The position numbers and the translations under genes were made by a program. From positions 186,001-250,000 of the forward strand of contig NZ_KI530745.1 in the NCBI RefSeq assembly GCF_000488255.1: 64,000 nucleotides of DNA, in the 5' to 3' direction. A model generated the notes under the pieces. It was not told the DNA's origin. It saw only the letters and a list, made by a program, of their open reading frames with translations, and ran no database searches. Positions 18,680-31,016 of the stretch are shown in pieces (the stretch's first letter is position 1; each line of letters starts with the position of its first letter). This DNA is from Acinetobacter indicus CIP 110367 (lineage in GTDB: Bacteria; Pseudomonadota; Gammaproteobacteria; Pseudomonadales; Moraxellaceae).

Positions 18680-21517
18680 ATGGGTCCACAAATGCAAGAA
18701 GTTGCTGACGCTCTGCGTCTTGACACTGAACTTTCCGCTGATAGTGCAGCGTATATTGAAGAACTTTATGAGCAGTATTTAACGTCTCCAGAGTCAGTTG
18801 GTGAAGACTGGAGAGTGTACTTCGATAAATTCCCAAAAGGTGATCAACCTCATAGCAATGTACGTGAGCAATTCCTTTTATTGGGTCGCAACTCAAATCG
18901 TATTCAGTCTGTGGCTCAAAGCGCGGTAAGCTCTGAGCATGAACGTCGTCAAATAGGCGTCCTGCAACTGATCGCAGCGTATCGTAATCGTGGTCACCAA
19001 AAAGCAAAATTAGATCCGCTAGGTTTGGCAAAACGCGAAGAAGTGCCAGATCTTGATCTTGCTGCGCACGGTTTAACCAAATCTGATTTAGATACCGTAT
19101 TCAACACAGGCAACCTGGCGATTGGTAAAACAGATACCACGCTGGGCGAAATGGTTGAAGCGATGGAAGCAACTTACTGCGGTTCAATTGGTGCAGAGTA
19201 CATGCACATTGTTGACACCAAAGAGAAACGCTGGATTCAACAGCGCCTTGAAAGTGCTCGTGGTCAGTATGGCTTCAATGCAGAACAGAAAAAACACTTC
19301 CTTGAGCGTTTAACTGCCGCTGAAGGTCTGGAAAAATATTTAGGTAATAAATACGTTGGTGCAAAACGCTTTGGTGTGGAAGGTGGTGAATCTTTCATTC
19401 CAATGGTTAACGAACTAATTCAACGGGCCGGTGCGGTTGGTTGTAAAGAAGTCGTGATTGGTATGCCACACCGTGGCCGTCTGAACTTGCTGGTTAACAT
19501 CATGGGTAAAAACCCGGCTGACCTGTTTGGCGAGTTTGAAGGTAAATCTTTACACAAGAAAGGTTCGGGTGACGTTAAGTACCACCAAGGTTTCTCATCT
19601 AACGTAATGACCCCAGGTGGCGAAGTTCACTTGGCATTGGCGTTTAACCCGTCGCACCTTGAAATTGTTGGACCTGTGGTTGAAGGTTCGGTACGTGCCC
19701 GTCAAGTACGTCGTAAAGACATTGGTGGCGATGACGTATTGCCATTAATCGTACACGGTGATGCTGCATTTGCAGGTCAGGGCGTGAACCAGGAAACTTT
19801 CCAGATGTCACAAACACGCGGTTATACCGTGGGTGGTACTGTGCACATCGTAATTAACAACCAGGTTGGTTTCACTACCTCTGATCCACGTGATGCGCGT
19901 TCTACAGAATACTGTACCGACATCGCGAAAATGGTTCAGGCGCCAGTATTCCACGTGAATGGTGATGATCCTGAAGCGGTAATCTTCGTAACGCAATTGG
20001 CACACGACTTCCGTCATACTTTCCGTAAAGACGTAGTGATTGACCTGTTCTGTTACCGTCGTCGTGGTCACAACGAAGCGGATGAGCCATCTGCAACCCA
20101 GCCACTGATGTATCAGGTCATCAACAAGAAAGCCACTACACGTACTTTGTATGCAGACCAGCTGGTACAACAGGGCGTATTAGATCGCGCTGCTGCAGAC
20201 CAAATGGTTGAAGACTACCGTGCCGATCTTGAAGCAGGTAATCACGTTGCCAATGCACTGGTTCTTGAACCGAACAAGAAAATGTTTGTGGACTGGACGC
20301 CGTACCTGGGCCATGAATACACTGATGTATGGGATACCACTTTCCCGGCTGAGCGCTTAAAAGAGCTTGGTGAAGGCATGCGTAAACTTCCAGAAGGTTT
20401 CGTGATGCAGCGTCAGGTGTCTAAAGTGATTGACGAACGTCTGAAAATGCAGACCGGCGAAATGCCGCTGAACTGGGGTGCTGCTGAAACTCTAGCCTAT
20501 GCAACACTGCTAGATCAGGGTTACCTGGTACGTATTACTGGTGAAGACGTAGGTCGCGGTACCTTCTCGCACCGTCATGCCAAACTGCACAACCAGGTTG
20601 ATGGCGAAACTTATATTCCACTGTGCCATGTGAAAGAAAACCAGCCGCGTTTTGCTTTATATGACTCGCTATTGTCTGAAATGGCGGTACTGGCATTTGA
20701 ATATGGTTATGCGACCACGATTCCACACGGTCTGATCATTTGGGAAGCACAATTTGGTGACTTCGCTAACTGTGCGCAAGTGGTGATTGACCAGTTCATC
20801 GCCTCTGGTGAAACCAAGTGGGAACGTGTATGTGGTTTAACCATGTTACTGCCACACGGCTTTGAAGGTCAGGGTCCGGAACACTCATCTGCACGTTTAG
20901 AACGTTTCTTACAGCTGTGTGCTGAAGATAACATGCAAGTGATTACTCCGACTACACCAGCACAGATTTTCCACGCTTTACGTCGTCAGGCAATTCGTCC
21001 AATCCGTAAGCCAATGATTGTGATGTCACCGAAATCATTGCTGCGTCACAAACTGGCAACTTCATCTCTTGATGAGCTGGCAACTGGTACTTTCCAGACT
21101 GTGATTGACGAAATCGACAGCAACATCAACAAGGCCGACGTGACCCGTCTGGTACTTTGTGGTGGTAAAGTGTATTACGACCTGCTTGAAAAACGTCGTG
21201 AAAAAGAATTGAACAACACGGCAATTGTTCGTATTGAACAGTTGTATCCATACCCAGAACAACGCATTGCGGAAATTCTTGAAGCCTATCCAAACGTGAA
21301 AGAACTGGTTTGGACTCAGGAAGAACCGAAGAACCAAGGTGCTTGGTTGTTCATCGCGCCGCGTCTATATGATGACGTGATGAAAGCTGGTAAACAGGTT
21401 CGTATCAGCTTTGCTGGTCGTGAGGCTTCTGCCGCTCCAGCGTGTGGTTCACCATATTTGCATGCAAAACAACAAGCTCAGCTCATCAATGACGCGCTTG
21501 CGATCGTAGCTGAATAA
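18680..21517 (+). CDS. sucA: 2-Oxoglutarate dehydrogenase E1 component
   Basis: SucA is the thiamine diphosphate-dependent E1 enzyme that decarboxylates 2-oxoglutarate and transfers the succinyl group to the lipoyl arm of SucB. The 945-aa length is normal. The N-terminal [13 protein letters not shown] segment is the part that docks to E2. The ThDP site shows [21 protein letters not shown] and the GD...NN region ([12 protein letters not shown]). The C-terminal block includes [17 protein letters not shown]. The ATG at 18680 is used here, with AGGA two bases upstream. An ATG at 18692 is also possible. Confidence 0.97.
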   Translation: MGPQMQEVADALRLDTELSADSAAYIEELYEQYLTSPESVGEDWRVYFDKFPKGDQPHSNVREQFLLLGRNSNRIQSVAQSAVSSEHERRQIGVLQLIAAYRNRGHQKAKLDPLGLAKREEVPDLDLAAHGLTKSDLDTVFNTGNLAIGKTDTTLGEMVEAMEATYCGSIGAEYMHIVDTKEKRWIQQRLESARGQYGFNAEQKKHFLERLTAAEGLEKYLGNKYVGAKRFGVEGGESFIPMVNELIQRAGAVGCKEVVIGMPHRGRLNLLVNIMGKNPADLFGEFEGKSLHKKGSGDVKYHQGFSSNVMTPGGEVHLALAFNPSHLEIVGPVVEGSVRARQVRRKDIGGDDVLPLIVHGDAAFAGQGVNQETFQMSQTRGYTVGGTVHIVINNQVGFTTSDPRDARSTEYCTDIAKMVQAPVFHVNGDDPEAVIFVTQLAHDFRHTFRKDVVIDLFCYRRRGHNEADEPSATQPLMYQVINKKATTRTLYADQLVQQGVLDRAAADQMVEDYRADLEAGNHVANALVLEPNKKMFVDWTPYLGHEYTDVWDTTFPAERLKELGEGMRKLPEGFVMQRQVSKVIDERLKMQTGEMPLNWGAAETLAYATLLDQGYLVRITGEDVGRGTFSHRHAKLHNQVDGETYIPLCHVKENQPRFALYDSLLSEMAVLAFEYGYATTIPHGLIIWEAQFGDFANCAQVVIDQFIASGETKWERVCGLTMLLPHGFEGQGPEHSSARLERFLQLCAEDNMQVITPTTPAQIFHALRRQAIRPIRKPMIVMSPKSLLRHKLATSSLDELATGTFQTVIDEIDSNINKADVTRLVLCGGKVYYDLLEKRREKELNNTAIVRIEQLYPYPEQRIAEILEAYPNVKELVWTQEEPKNQGAWLFIAPRLYDDVMKAGKQVRISFAGREASAAPACGSPYLHAKQQAQLINDALAIVAE

Positions 21518-21533
21518 CAGGAGATTCGAAGTA

Positions 21534-22742
21534 ATGGCAACCGAAATTAAAGCACCGGTATTTCCAGAGTCAGTTGCAGATGGAACAATCGCGACTTGGC
21601 ACAAACAACCAGGTGAAGCAGTATCACGTGATGAAGTGATCTGTGACATCGAAACTGACAAAGTTGTTCTGGAAGTTGTAGCTCCTGCAGACGGTACGAT
21701 TGCTCAAATCATTAAAAATGAAGGCGATACTGTACTTTCAAATGAAGTGATTGCACAGTTTGAAGAAGGTGCTGCATCTGGCGCTGCGCAAACTCAAGCA
21801 GTTCAGTCTGAAGAGAAAGTTGAACAGGCGGCTGCGAAAACTGAAGCAGGTGCAGCACCTGTAGTTGAGCGTGCTCAACCTGTTGCGGACCAGGCACCAG
21901 CAGTGCGTAAAGCATTGACTGAAACCGGTATCAACGCTGCTGACGTACAAGGTACAGGCCGTGGCGGTCGCATCACTAAAGAAGATGTGGCCAACCACCA
22001 GGCGAAACCAGCAGCTGCGCCTTTAACTGCAGCAGTAGGCGAGCGTATCGAGAAACGTGTTCCTATGACGCGTTTACGTAAGCGTGTAGCTGAACGTTTA
22101 CTTGCAGCGACTCAAGAAACTGCAATGTTGACGACGTTCAACGAAGTGAACATGAAACCAATCATGGAAATGCGTAAGCAATATAAAGACGCATTTGAAA
22201 AACGCCACGGTGCGCGTCTTGGCTTCATGTCATTCTTCGTAAAAGCAGCGACTGAAGCGCTAAAACGCTACCCAGCAGTAAACGCATCAATTGATGGCGA
22301 CGATATCGTTTATCACGGTTACTATGACATCGGTGTAGCTGTATCTTCTGACCGTGGTCTGGTGGTTCCTGTATTACGTGATACAGACCGTATGAACTAC
22401 GCTGAAGTTGAATCTGGCATTGGTGCTTATGCTGCGAAAGCGCGTGAAGGCAAACTTGCGATTGAAGACATGACTGGCGGTACATTCACCATTACTAACG
22501 GTGGTACTTTCGGTTCACTGCTGTCTACGCCAATTCTAAACACGCCACAAACGGCTATTCTGGGTATGCACAAAATCCAGGAACGTCCTATGGCAGTCAA
22601 TGGTCAGGTTGAAATCTTGCCAATGATGTATTTAGCGCTGTCTTATGACCACCGTTTAATCGATGGTAAAGAAGCGGTAGGTTTCCTTGTAACAATCAAA
22701 GAATTGTTAGAAGAGCCAGCTAAACTTATCCTTGACTTATAA
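21534..22742 (+). CDS. sucB: Dihydrolipoyl succinyltransferase (E2)
   Basis: SucB is the core of the 2-oxoglutarate dehydrogenase complex and transfers succinyl from its lipoyl arm to CoA. The protein has 402 aa. The lipoyl domain is at 1-80 with the modified Lys in [11 protein letters not shown] Gln/Ala/Glu-rich linker follows. The E1/E3-binding domain is [19 protein letters not shown], and the catalytic domain has the active His in [13 protein letters not shown] good ribosome binding site (CAGGAG) lies 16 bp after sucA. A palindromic repeat separates it from lpd. Confidence 0.97.
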   Translation: MATEIKAPVFPESVADGTIATWHKQPGEAVSRDEVICDIETDKVVLEVVAPADGTIAQIIKNEGDTVLSNEVIAQFEEGAASGAAQTQAVQSEEKVEQAAAKTEAGAAPVVERAQPVADQAPAVRKALTETGINAADVQGTGRGGRITKEDVANHQAKPAAAPLTAAVGERIEKRVPMTRLRKRVAERLLAATQETAMLTTFNEVNMKPIMEMRKQYKDAFEKRHGARLGFMSFFVKAATEALKRYPAVNASIDGDDIVYHGYYDIGVAVSSDRGLVVPVLRDTDRMNYAEVESGIGAYAAKAREGKLAIEDMTGGTFTITNGGTFGSLLSTPILNTPQTAILGMHKIQERPMAVNGQVEILPMMYLALSYDHRLIDGKEAVGFLVTIKELLEEPAKLILDL

Positions 22743-22755
22743 TTTATTAATTAAA

Positions 22756-22827
22756 AATCTCTCCTAACCCCTCTAAAAAAGAGGGGAAAGGTTCCCCCTT
22801 GAGCAAAAGGGGGGATTTAGAGAGATT
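22756..22827. repeat. REP-like palindromic element between sucB and lpd
   Basis: A 72-bp element has an outer stem (AATCTCTC with GAGAGATT) enclosing two hairpins: CCCCTC/GAGGGG and CCCCCTT/AAGGGGG. It is compact, GC-rich in its stems and unlike the genes around it. This fits a dispersed intergenic repeat of the REP or small MITE kind. It could also stabilise or attenuate the sucAB-lpd transcript. Confidence 0.65.
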
Positions 22828-22829
22828 GA

Positions 22830-24275
<1,446 letters not shown>

Positions 24276-24279
24276 CACT

Positions 24280-24307
24280 AAAAAGAGCGGCTTAGGCCGC
24301 TCTTTTT
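24280..24307 (+). terminator. Terminator of sucAB-lpd
   Basis: AAAAAGAGCGGC pairs with GCCGCTCTTTTT around a short loop. Confidence 0.92.
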
Positions 24308-24449
24308 ACATTTAATGGTTGTATTTATGGGAATAATCATCTAAAAGTAAAGAGCATAGGAAAAACACCACACAAGGAAAGCAATATTAAAACTTCGGTT
24401 TGATATTGGTGGTGATAACTGAATAAAAGAAGTAGTTAAAGGTTAGTCA

Positions 24450-25616
24450 ATGAATCTACATGAGTATCAAGCAAAAGCGCTATTAAAAAAATATGGTATG
24501 CCAGTGCAAGAAGGCATTTTGGCAACTACAGCTGTAGAAGCCGTGCAAGCTTTCGAGCAACTCGGCGGTAAATTTGCGGTGATGAAAGCTCAGGTGCATG
24601 CAGGTGGTCGCGGCAAAGCGGGTGGTGTGAAAGTGGTGAAATCGGCTGAAGAAGCGGCAGAGTATGCCAATCAGCTGATCGGTACTCGACTGGTCACTTA
24701 TCAGACCGATGCCAATGGCCAGCCGGTGAACAGTATTTTGGTGGCCCAGGATGTCTATCCGGTAGAGCGTGAATTATATTTGGGTGCCGTGGTGGATCGT
24801 TCTAGCCGTCGCGTGACCTTTATGGCCTCAACCGAAGGTGGAGTCGAAATTGAAAAAGTCGCAGAAGAAACCCCAGAAAAAATTATTAAAGTTGAAGTTG
24901 ATCCTCTAGTCGGTTTATTACCATTTCAGGCACGTGAAGTTGCGTTTGCCCTGAACTTAAAAGATGGACAAATCAACCAGTTTGTCAAAATCATGACTGC
25001 AGCCTATCAGGCTTTTATTGAAAATGATTTTGCCCTGTTTGAAATTAACCCGCTGTCTGTACGTGAAAACGGCGAAATTTTATGCGTCGATGCCAAAGTT
25101 GGTATTGATTCCAATGCGCTGTACCGTTTGCCGGAAGTGGCTGCGCTGCGTGACAAGAGTCAGGAAAATGAGCGCGAACTGAAAGCCTCTGAGTTCGATC
25201 TGAACTATGTAGCGCTAGAAGGCAATATTGGCTGTATGGTCAATGGTGCCGGTCTTGCCATGGCGACCATGGACATCATCAAACTGTATGGTGGTCAACC
25301 GGCCAACTTCCTTGATGTCGGTGGCGGCGCAACCAAAGAGCGCGTGATTGAAGCATTTAAAATTATTCTGGCTGACAATTCGGTTCAGGGAGTATTAATC
25401 AATATTTTTGGTGGGATTGTACGTTGTGACATGATTGCGGAGGCGATTATTGCAGCAGTTCAGGAAGTCAATGTCAGCGTGCCGGTGGTGGTACGTCTGG
25501 AAGGAAACAATGCTGAGCTGGGGGCCAAATTACTGGATGAATCTGGCCTGACCTTAATTTCTGCAAATGGCCTGGCCGATGCTGCAGAAAAAATTGTTGC
25601 TGCAGTAAAAGCTTAA
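24450..25616 (+). CDS. sucC: Succinate-CoA ligase beta subunit
   Basis: SucC is the ADP-forming beta subunit of succinyl-CoA synthetase, which makes ATP from succinyl-CoA. The 388-aa length equals the family norm. It begins [19 protein letters not shown] and has the ATP-grasp segment [13 protein letters not shown]. Other conserved parts are [13 protein letters not shown] and [15 protein letters not shown]. It lies 174 bp after lpd behind a terminator, so it has its own promoter. sucD follows 11 bp later. Confidence 0.97.
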   Translation: MNLHEYQAKALLKKYGMPVQEGILATTAVEAVQAFEQLGGKFAVMKAQVHAGGRGKAGGVKVVKSAEEAAEYANQLIGTRLVTYQTDANGQPVNSILVAQDVYPVERELYLGAVVDRSSRRVTFMASTEGGVEIEKVAEETPEKIIKVEVDPLVGLLPFQAREVAFALNLKDGQINQFVKIMTAAYQAFIENDFALFEINPLSVRENGEILCVDAKVGIDSNALYRLPEVAALRDKSQENERELKASEFDLNYVALEGNIGCMVNGAGLAMATMDIIKLYGGQPANFLDVGGGATKERVIEAFKIILADNSVQGVLINIFGGIVRCDMIAEAIIAAVQEVNVSVPVVVRLEGNNAELGAKLLDESGLTLISANGLADAAEKIVAAVKA

Positions 25617-25627
25617 GGAGATGCATC

Positions 25628-26518
25628 ATGAGCGTATTAGTAAATAAAGACACAAAAGTATTGGTTCAGGGTTTCACTGGTAAAAACGGAACCTTCCATT
25701 CGGCCCAGGCACTGGATTATGGCACACGTGTCGTCGGCGGTGTAACTCCAGGTAAAGGTGGTCAAACCCATTTAGACCTGCCAGTATTTAACACCATGAA
25801 GCAGGCGGTCCGTGAAACTCAGGCTGATGCTTCGGTGATTTATGTACCCGCACCTTTTGTACTTGACTCGATTGTTGAAGCGGTCGATGCGGGTATTGAA
25901 CTGATTGTGGTAATTACCGAAGGTGTGCCGACCCTAGATATGCTAAAAGCCAAACGCTATTTAGAAACCAATGGTAATGGTACACGCTTAATCGGCCCGA
26001 ACTGTCCGGGTATTATCACCCCGGGCGAATGTAAAATTGGGATTATGCCAGGTCATATTCATCAGCCAGGGAAAATCGGGATTATCTCGCGTTCAGGAAC
26101 GCTGACTTATGAAGCGGTTGCGCAAACTACCAAATTGGGTCTGGGCCAGTCAACCTGTATCGGCATCGGCGGTGATCCGATTCCGGGCATGAACCAGATT
26201 GACTGTCTGAAGCTGTTTCAGGACGATCCTCAAACTGAAGCCATTATCATGATTGGTGAGATTGGCGGCACAGCCGAAGAAGAAGCAGCCGAATACATTC
26301 AGGCGCATGTGACCAAGCCTGTGGTGGGCTATATTGCCGGTGTAACCGCACCAAAAGGCAAACGTATGGGCCATGCTGGTGCGATTATTTCTGGCGGTAA
26401 AGGAACCGCAGAGGAGAAATTTGCTGCCTTTGAACGTGCCGGAATGGCTTATACCCGTAGCCCGGCCGAGCTCGGTTCAACCATGCTGAAAGTATTGCAG
26501 GACAAAGGTTTGGTGTAA
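25628..26518 (+). CDS. sucD: Succinate-CoA ligase alpha subunit
   Basis: SucD carries the phosphohistidine and CoA sites of succinyl-CoA synthetase. The protein has 296 aa. The CoA-binding fold is at the N terminus ([13 protein letters not shown]). The phosphorylated His is in [17 protein letters not shown], near residue 247. The segments [20 protein letters not shown] (in part) and [10 protein letters not shown] are typical. A strong ribosome binding site (AAGGAG) precedes the ATG. A terminator follows within 15 bp. Confidence 0.97.
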   Translation: MSVLVNKDTKVLVQGFTGKNGTFHSAQALDYGTRVVGGVTPGKGGQTHLDLPVFNTMKQAVRETQADASVIYVPAPFVLDSIVEAVDAGIELIVVITEGVPTLDMLKAKRYLETNGNGTRLIGPNCPGIITPGECKIGIMPGHIHQPGKIGIISRSGTLTYEAVAQTTKLGLGQSTCIGIGGDPIPGMNQIDCLKLFQDDPQTEAIIMIGEIGGTAEEEAAEYIQAHVTKPVVGYIAGVTAPKGKRMGHAGAIISGGKGTAEEKFAAFERAGMAYTRSPAELGSTMLKVLQDKGLV

Positions 26519-26531
26519 AACCTACCTGACT

Positions 26532-26558
26532 AAAAAACCCCAGTTCTTGGGGTTTTTT
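26532..26558 (+). terminator. Terminator of sucCD
   Basis: AAAAAACCCC pairs with GGGGTTTTTT around a short loop. Confidence 0.9.
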
Positions 26559-26642
26559 ATGGCAAAGAACATAGATAATGATGACGCTTCTATTGAGGAA
26601 AAAGTTAAGCATACAAAACAAATAAAATGATTGTTTTGGTAA

Positions 26643-26671
26643 TTGTGATTCGCATCACACTTTAATAGAAT
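26643..26671 (+). promoter_or_regulatory. Candidate pga promoter
   Basis: TTGTGA (26643-26648) and TAGAAT (26666-26671) are 17 bp apart, about 35 bp before pgaA. The -35 box lies within the CRP-type palindrome. Confidence 0.5.
26644..26659. promoter_or_regulatory. CRP/Vfr-type binding site
   Basis: TGTGA, six bases, then TCACA: both half-sites match the CRP consensus without a mismatch. It overlaps the -35 region of the candidate pga promoter. Binding there would more likely repress this promoter or act on an alternative start. Acinetobacter has a CRP homologue called Vfr. Confidence 0.55.
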
Positions 26672-26706
26672 GTCGAATAATAATTATCAGAAACTTGAGA
26701 ATTTAT

Positions 26707-29166
26707 ATGATCAAAATAACAACGATCATGCCGATTCAGTGTCTGTCGCTTTGCTCTTTTTTATTTTTTTCTTCTGCTCATGCCAATACGCTTGATCAGC
26801 AACGTGAGCACGCGGTGGAGATGGTGCGGTCCGGACAGGTGGTTTCTGGACTCAATCGCTTGCAGGCGTTATTAGCTCAATTTCCCACAGATCAAAAGTT
26901 AATTGCGGATTATCTGGTTTTGGCCTATGGTCAGCCTGCGGTACATCCACAGGATTTATACCGCCTAACGCAGCAGATTCAACCTAAAACCTTTCCTGCC
27001 TATGCCCAGGTCAGCGCCATCAAGGTGCTCCGTGATGCCAAGCAGTACGCTCAGGCCAAAGCGTATCTGGCTCGGTTTCAGCCTTTAAATGCCCAAGCCA
27101 GCGGCAAAGTCTGGCACGCGGTACTGGAAGCCGAGTCGGGTCAGGCAGCAGCTGCTAAAACATTGCTGAAAAACCTGCAATGGCAACAGCTTAGTGCCGA
27201 TGACCTGAGTCTGTTGTCTTATACCTATCGTATCCTGAATATGCCGGTACAAGCCTTGCAGGCGGCCGAAGCCGGATTAAAAAAGCAAAGCAGCATTGCA
27301 GGCCATGAACAATATGTGCTGGCGCTGATGCTTAATGGCAAGCATCAGGCAGCAGAGCACTATCTGCTGCAACAACAGTTAGCACAGAGCCATCCTCGTT
27401 TATTATTGCAAGTCAAACAGCACCAGTTTTCTACCCGGATTCAGAATGCAGTACAGGCCTATAAAACGGCACAACTGCGCAGTGAATATGCAACAGCCTA
27501 TACCGAGCTGGATGCGGTACTGGTCGATATGGCTGCACATGAATCACAGGTGGCAGCTGACGCCGAACTGCAGCGCGCATTCTATGCCGATTATCTGTAT
27601 GCCTTGGGACAGCCTAAGCGTCATCAGCAGGTCTTGAAAATTGTGCAACAGCAGCATCAGCCAATTGCAAACTGGCCGGCTTATGTACGCCATGCCATTG
27701 CCGATGCCTATCTGGCCACCCGACAACCGGAACTGGCTGAACCGGTGTATTTAAGCCTGTTTCAGGAAAAGAACTATGCAGACTATACGGTGTATGCCGG
27801 TTTGTATTATGCCTATATCGAACAGGAAAAATTCAAGCAGGCCGATCAGCTGATTCAGGACATGGACCGTCAGTTACCGCGTTATCGTTATAGCGAGGCC
27901 AAAGGCGTGGACCGCAATACTCATGAAGACCGGGAGCAGTATCTGGCTTTAAAAGGGCTGAACTATGCTTACCGCAATGAACATGCCAAAGCCGAGCAGT
28001 ATTTTGAAACCCTGGTTTCAATTGCACCGAATAATCTGGCCTATCAGAACAATCTGGCACAAATTCAGCGCTGGCGTGAAAAACCACTGACTTCCCAACA
28101 AACGCTGGAGCAGTGGAATGGCCTGGATCAGGTCAGTCAAATCACCCAGATTAACCAGATGCAAAATGCCCAAGCCCTGAATGATATTAGGGGCTGGCGT
28201 CAGCTGAATCAGGCCTTGTTACAGACGGCTGCAGATGATACCGGTGTGCAATTAAGCCGCAAAGAATTAAAGGATCGCGATCATTTCAGCATTCAGCATG
28301 AAAGTTATTTTTCTGAAAGTCGTTCCGATCAGGAACAGTTACTGAACCGTTTAAAAGGTTCAGAAGAGCGTACCCATTGGACCCGTCTTAACAGTCCATG
28401 GATGAATGAACATTATCAGGTTTTTATTGACCATCAGCATCGGCAGGGGCGTTATGAAGATGGCACCCTGGATGATCCGCGTTTAGGTCTGGGTGTGGCC
28501 TGGTCCAAAGATCGCAAGTATGCCAGCCTGTTGCTGTCTCAATCTTTAGATGAAGACCGTGTGGGCGCTGCACTGGACTGGTCACACTGGTTAAATGATC
28601 ATTGGCAATATCATCTGGCGGTGAATACCCAGGCCGATATTCCGTTGCAGGCAGTGGCCAAAGCACATGAAGGACAGTCGTATCGGGCTGGCCTCAACTG
28701 GCAGGCCAACGAGTCGCGTAAAGCCGGTGCACAATTTCAATTGACCGATATTGATGATGGCAACACCCGTCAGGAATATCAGGCCTATTTTAGCCAGCAG
28801 TTTTATCAGGCCCCGCATCATCTGAGTCGTGCCACGCTCAGCGGCTATTATGGAAAAAATAAGCCCGTCGCCGTGGATTATTTTAATCCTGAATCCAGCC
28901 ATAGTTTAGAGCTGAAACTGGAACATGACTGGATGACCTGGCGTCGTTATGAGCAACATTTTAATCAGCATTTTGAACTGACGCTGGGCACATTTGGACA
29001 GAAAGATTATTCCAATGAGCCGATATATAACCTGTTTTATCGCCATGACTGGCGTGTGTCACGAACCTGGAAACTGCACTATGGCATTGGTTGGGGCAGC
29101 CATCCGTACGATGGCAAAACAGAAGAAAAAACCTATGCAGTATTCGGCTTTGAAGGACGATTCTAA
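26707..29166 (+). CDS. pgaA: Poly-N-acetylglucosamine export porin PgaA
   Basis: PgaA is the outer-membrane exporter of the biofilm polysaccharide poly-beta-1,6-N-acetyl-D-glucosamine. The protein has 819 aa, as usual. The signal peptide ends near SSAHA-NT. The middle consists of TPR-like helical repeats in the periplasm (about 25-500). The C-terminal third is a beta barrel and ends in YAVFGFEGRF, with the terminal Phe typical of outer-membrane barrels. I chose the ATG at 26707. A TTG four codons earlier is less likely. pgaB starts within the last codon. Confidence 0.93.
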   Translation: MIKITTIMPIQCLSLCSFLFFSSAHANTLDQQREHAVEMVRSGQVVSGLNRLQALLAQFPTDQKLIADYLVLAYGQPAVHPQDLYRLTQQIQPKTFPAYAQVSAIKVLRDAKQYAQAKAYLARFQPLNAQASGKVWHAVLEAESGQAAAAKTLLKNLQWQQLSADDLSLLSYTYRILNMPVQALQAAEAGLKKQSSIAGHEQYVLALMLNGKHQAAEHYLLQQQLAQSHPRLLLQVKQHQFSTRIQNAVQAYKTAQLRSEYATAYTELDAVLVDMAAHESQVAADAELQRAFYADYLYALGQPKRHQQVLKIVQQQHQPIANWPAYVRHAIADAYLATRQPELAEPVYLSLFQEKNYADYTVYAGLYYAYIEQEKFKQADQLIQDMDRQLPRYRYSEAKGVDRNTHEDREQYLALKGLNYAYRNEHAKAEQYFETLVSIAPNNLAYQNNLAQIQRWREKPLTSQQTLEQWNGLDQVSQITQINQMQNAQALNDIRGWRQLNQALLQTAADDTGVQLSRKELKDRDHFSIQHESYFSESRSDQEQLLNRLKGSEERTHWTRLNSPWMNEHYQVFIDHQHRQGRYEDGTLDDPRLGLGVAWSKDRKYASLLLSQSLDEDRVGAALDWSHWLNDHWQYHLAVNTQADIPLQAVAKAHEGQSYRAGLNWQANESRKAGAQFQLTDIDDGNTRQEYQAYFSQQFYQAPHHLSRATLSGYYGKNKPVAVDYFNPESSHSLELKLEHDWMTWRRYEQHFNQHFELTLGTFGQKDYSNEPIYNLFYRHDWRVSRTWKLHYGIGWGSHPYDGKTEEKTYAVFGFEGRF

Positions 29167-31016
29167 TGCAAATGAAACCCGCTTTACTCCTGAGTGCCTG
29201 TATCGCTGCATGTGTTTATTCTCCTTTGACCGTGCAGGCCGAGACCAGCACAGCGCCAGCAGCAACTACAGCGCCGCTTGATGCGCAGGCCTATGAATTT
29301 GTTACCTTAACTTTTCATGATGTGCGTGATGACGTTGCCAAACAGGGTGACCGTGATCTATACGCCATCAGCACCCATAACTTTGCCCAGTTCCTGCAAT
29401 GGATCAGGGAACATGGCTGGCAGCCTATTCGGTTAGAAGATGTCTGGCAGGCCCGTCAGCATAAGACAGCCTTACCGGAAAAAGCAGTATTAATAACTAT
29501 TGATGATGGCGCGCTCAGCAGCTATAGCCATATTTTCCCCTTATTAAAACTGCATCAGGTTCCGGCTGTTTTTGCTATTCCGACCAGCTGGATTAATGGC
29601 AATACCAAAGATGCCTATGAAGCCTATGGAGAGGGCAACCTGATGAACTGGCCGCAGATGCGTGAAATGCAGCAATCCGGTCTGGTCGAGTTTGCCTCAC
29701 ACAGTGATGACTTGCATCACGGGATTATTGCCAATCCGCAGCTAAACCAGCAGCCAGCCGCGATTACCCGTGAATATTTCCCGGCCCAGCAGCGTTATGA
29801 ATCTGATCGCGCCTATGCGAAGCGAGTGGTAAAAGACTTGCGTCAATCAAAGCAGATTCTGGATCGTGAGTTGGGAATCAATACCCGTGCCATTTTCTGG
29901 CCGTATGGTGCGGTGACCAAGGAAACTGAAGCGCTGGCCCGTGAAGCCGGTCTACCAATGTCGTTTAGTCTGGGCAGCGTACTGACATTGGCCGATGCCG
30001 ATACCACCTATCAGCGTGCCCTGATTACGGAAAACCCATCACCTGAAGAAGTGTTTGGTGAAATCAAAGACTTCTTAATGAATAGCCGGGCGCCGCATAA
30101 GCAGCGCAAAAGTTTATTACGCATTAACCTGGCAGATCTGGCGGGGAGCAATATCACCGCATCAGAAGCACATCTGAGTCAGCTGCTTAATCAGGTTAAT
30201 GCCTTTCAATCCAATACACTGGTTTTGAATGCGGTGGCCGATCAGAATGCCGATGGTAAAATTGATGTGGCTTATTTTCCGAATCGAAGCTTGCCGGTGG
30301 CTCAGGATTTGCTGAACCGGGTGGTATGGCAGGCCCGGACCCGGATTGCTAATCGGGTATATGCGGAAATGCCGCTGAGTCTGGAAACCCGGCAAGGTTA
30401 TGATCTGGCAGAATTGACCGCAGATCTGGTGAAAAACAACAGCTCGATTGAAGGGCTGATGATTGAAACCGGCGATGCGCTACATTGCGCCGTATTTCAG
30501 GTCGAATGGAATGCAAGCTGTCAGGCACAGCTGCAACAGGTGTTGAGCATCAAGAACCGGACCAAAAGCCAGGGTAAATACTATGCCAATATCAGTAATA
30601 ACTATCAGACTGCATTAAAGCTGGAGATTCAGAATCAGCCACTTGACGGACTGAAAAAACTGCTGCAGCAACTGCCGGATCATGCCGATTTCCTGTATCT
30701 GGCTGTCGATCCGTTGGCATCCCCCCAAGCCATCAAACATCTGCATCAGGCTTTAAACCAGTTAAATGAGCGTGAAAAGCAGCATTTGATGATTAACTTG
30801 CAGATCAATCCGGACAGCACTGCAGCAGAGTGGCGACATTATCAGCAGATGTATCAGCAGCTGAGACGTCAGGGCATTCAAAAAATTGGTATTGATAATT
30901 ATCAGCCGACCCATGGGCAGGCCGTGCATCAGCACCTGTACCGGGCGTTGAGCCTGAATGCAAGTCCGCTGAGTTATCGTGATCCCTATGTCCTGGAACA
31001 GGGAGAGCCGCAATGA
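29166..31016 (+). CDS. pgaB: PNAG N-deacetylase PgaB
   Basis: PgaB partially deacetylates the polysaccharide in the periplasm, which is needed for export through PgaA. The protein has 616 aa. A signal with possible lipobox Cys (LLSAC or IAAC) is at the N terminus, as expected for this lipoprotein. The deacetylase domain (about 40-290) has FHDVRDD, the metal Asp pair in ITIDDGALSSYSH and the metal His in FASHSDDLHHG. The C-terminal hydrolase-like domain contains LNAVADQNADGKIDVAYFPN in part (DQNADGKID) and the end SPLSYRDPY. It overlaps pgaA by one base and pgaC by four. Confidence 0.93.
   Translation: MQMKPALLLSACIAACVYSPLTVQAETSTAPAATTAPLDAQAYEFVTLTFHDVRDDVAKQGDRDLYAISTHNFAQFLQWIREHGWQPIRLEDVWQARQHKTALPEKAVLITIDDGALSSYSHIFPLLKLHQVPAVFAIPTSWINGNTKDAYEAYGEGNLMNWPQMREMQQSGLVEFASHSDDLHHGIIANPQLNQQPAAITREYFPAQQRYESDRAYAKRVVKDLRQSKQILDRELGINTRAIFWPYGAVTKETEALAREAGLPMSFSLGSVLTLADADTTYQRALITENPSPEEVFGEIKDFLMNSRAPHKQRKSLLRINLADLAGSNITASEAHLSQLLNQVNAFQSNTLVLNAVADQNADGKIDVAYFPNRSLPVAQDLLNRVVWQARTRIANRVYAEMPLSLETRQGYDLAELTADLVKNNSSIEGLMIETGDALHCAVFQVEWNASCQAQLQQVLSIKNRTKSQGKYYANISNNYQTALKLEIQNQPLDGLKKLLQQLPDHADFLYLAVDPLASPQAIKHLHQALNQLNEREKQHLMINLQINPDSTAAEWRHYQQMYQQLRRQGIQKIGIDNYQPTHGQAVHQHLYRALSLNASPLSYRDPYVLEQGEPQ

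Noticed and set aside
18630..19031. 133-codon minus-strand frame over the start of sucA
   Set aside because: It is antisense to the well-supported sucA gene and its sequence mirrors sucA codon bias.
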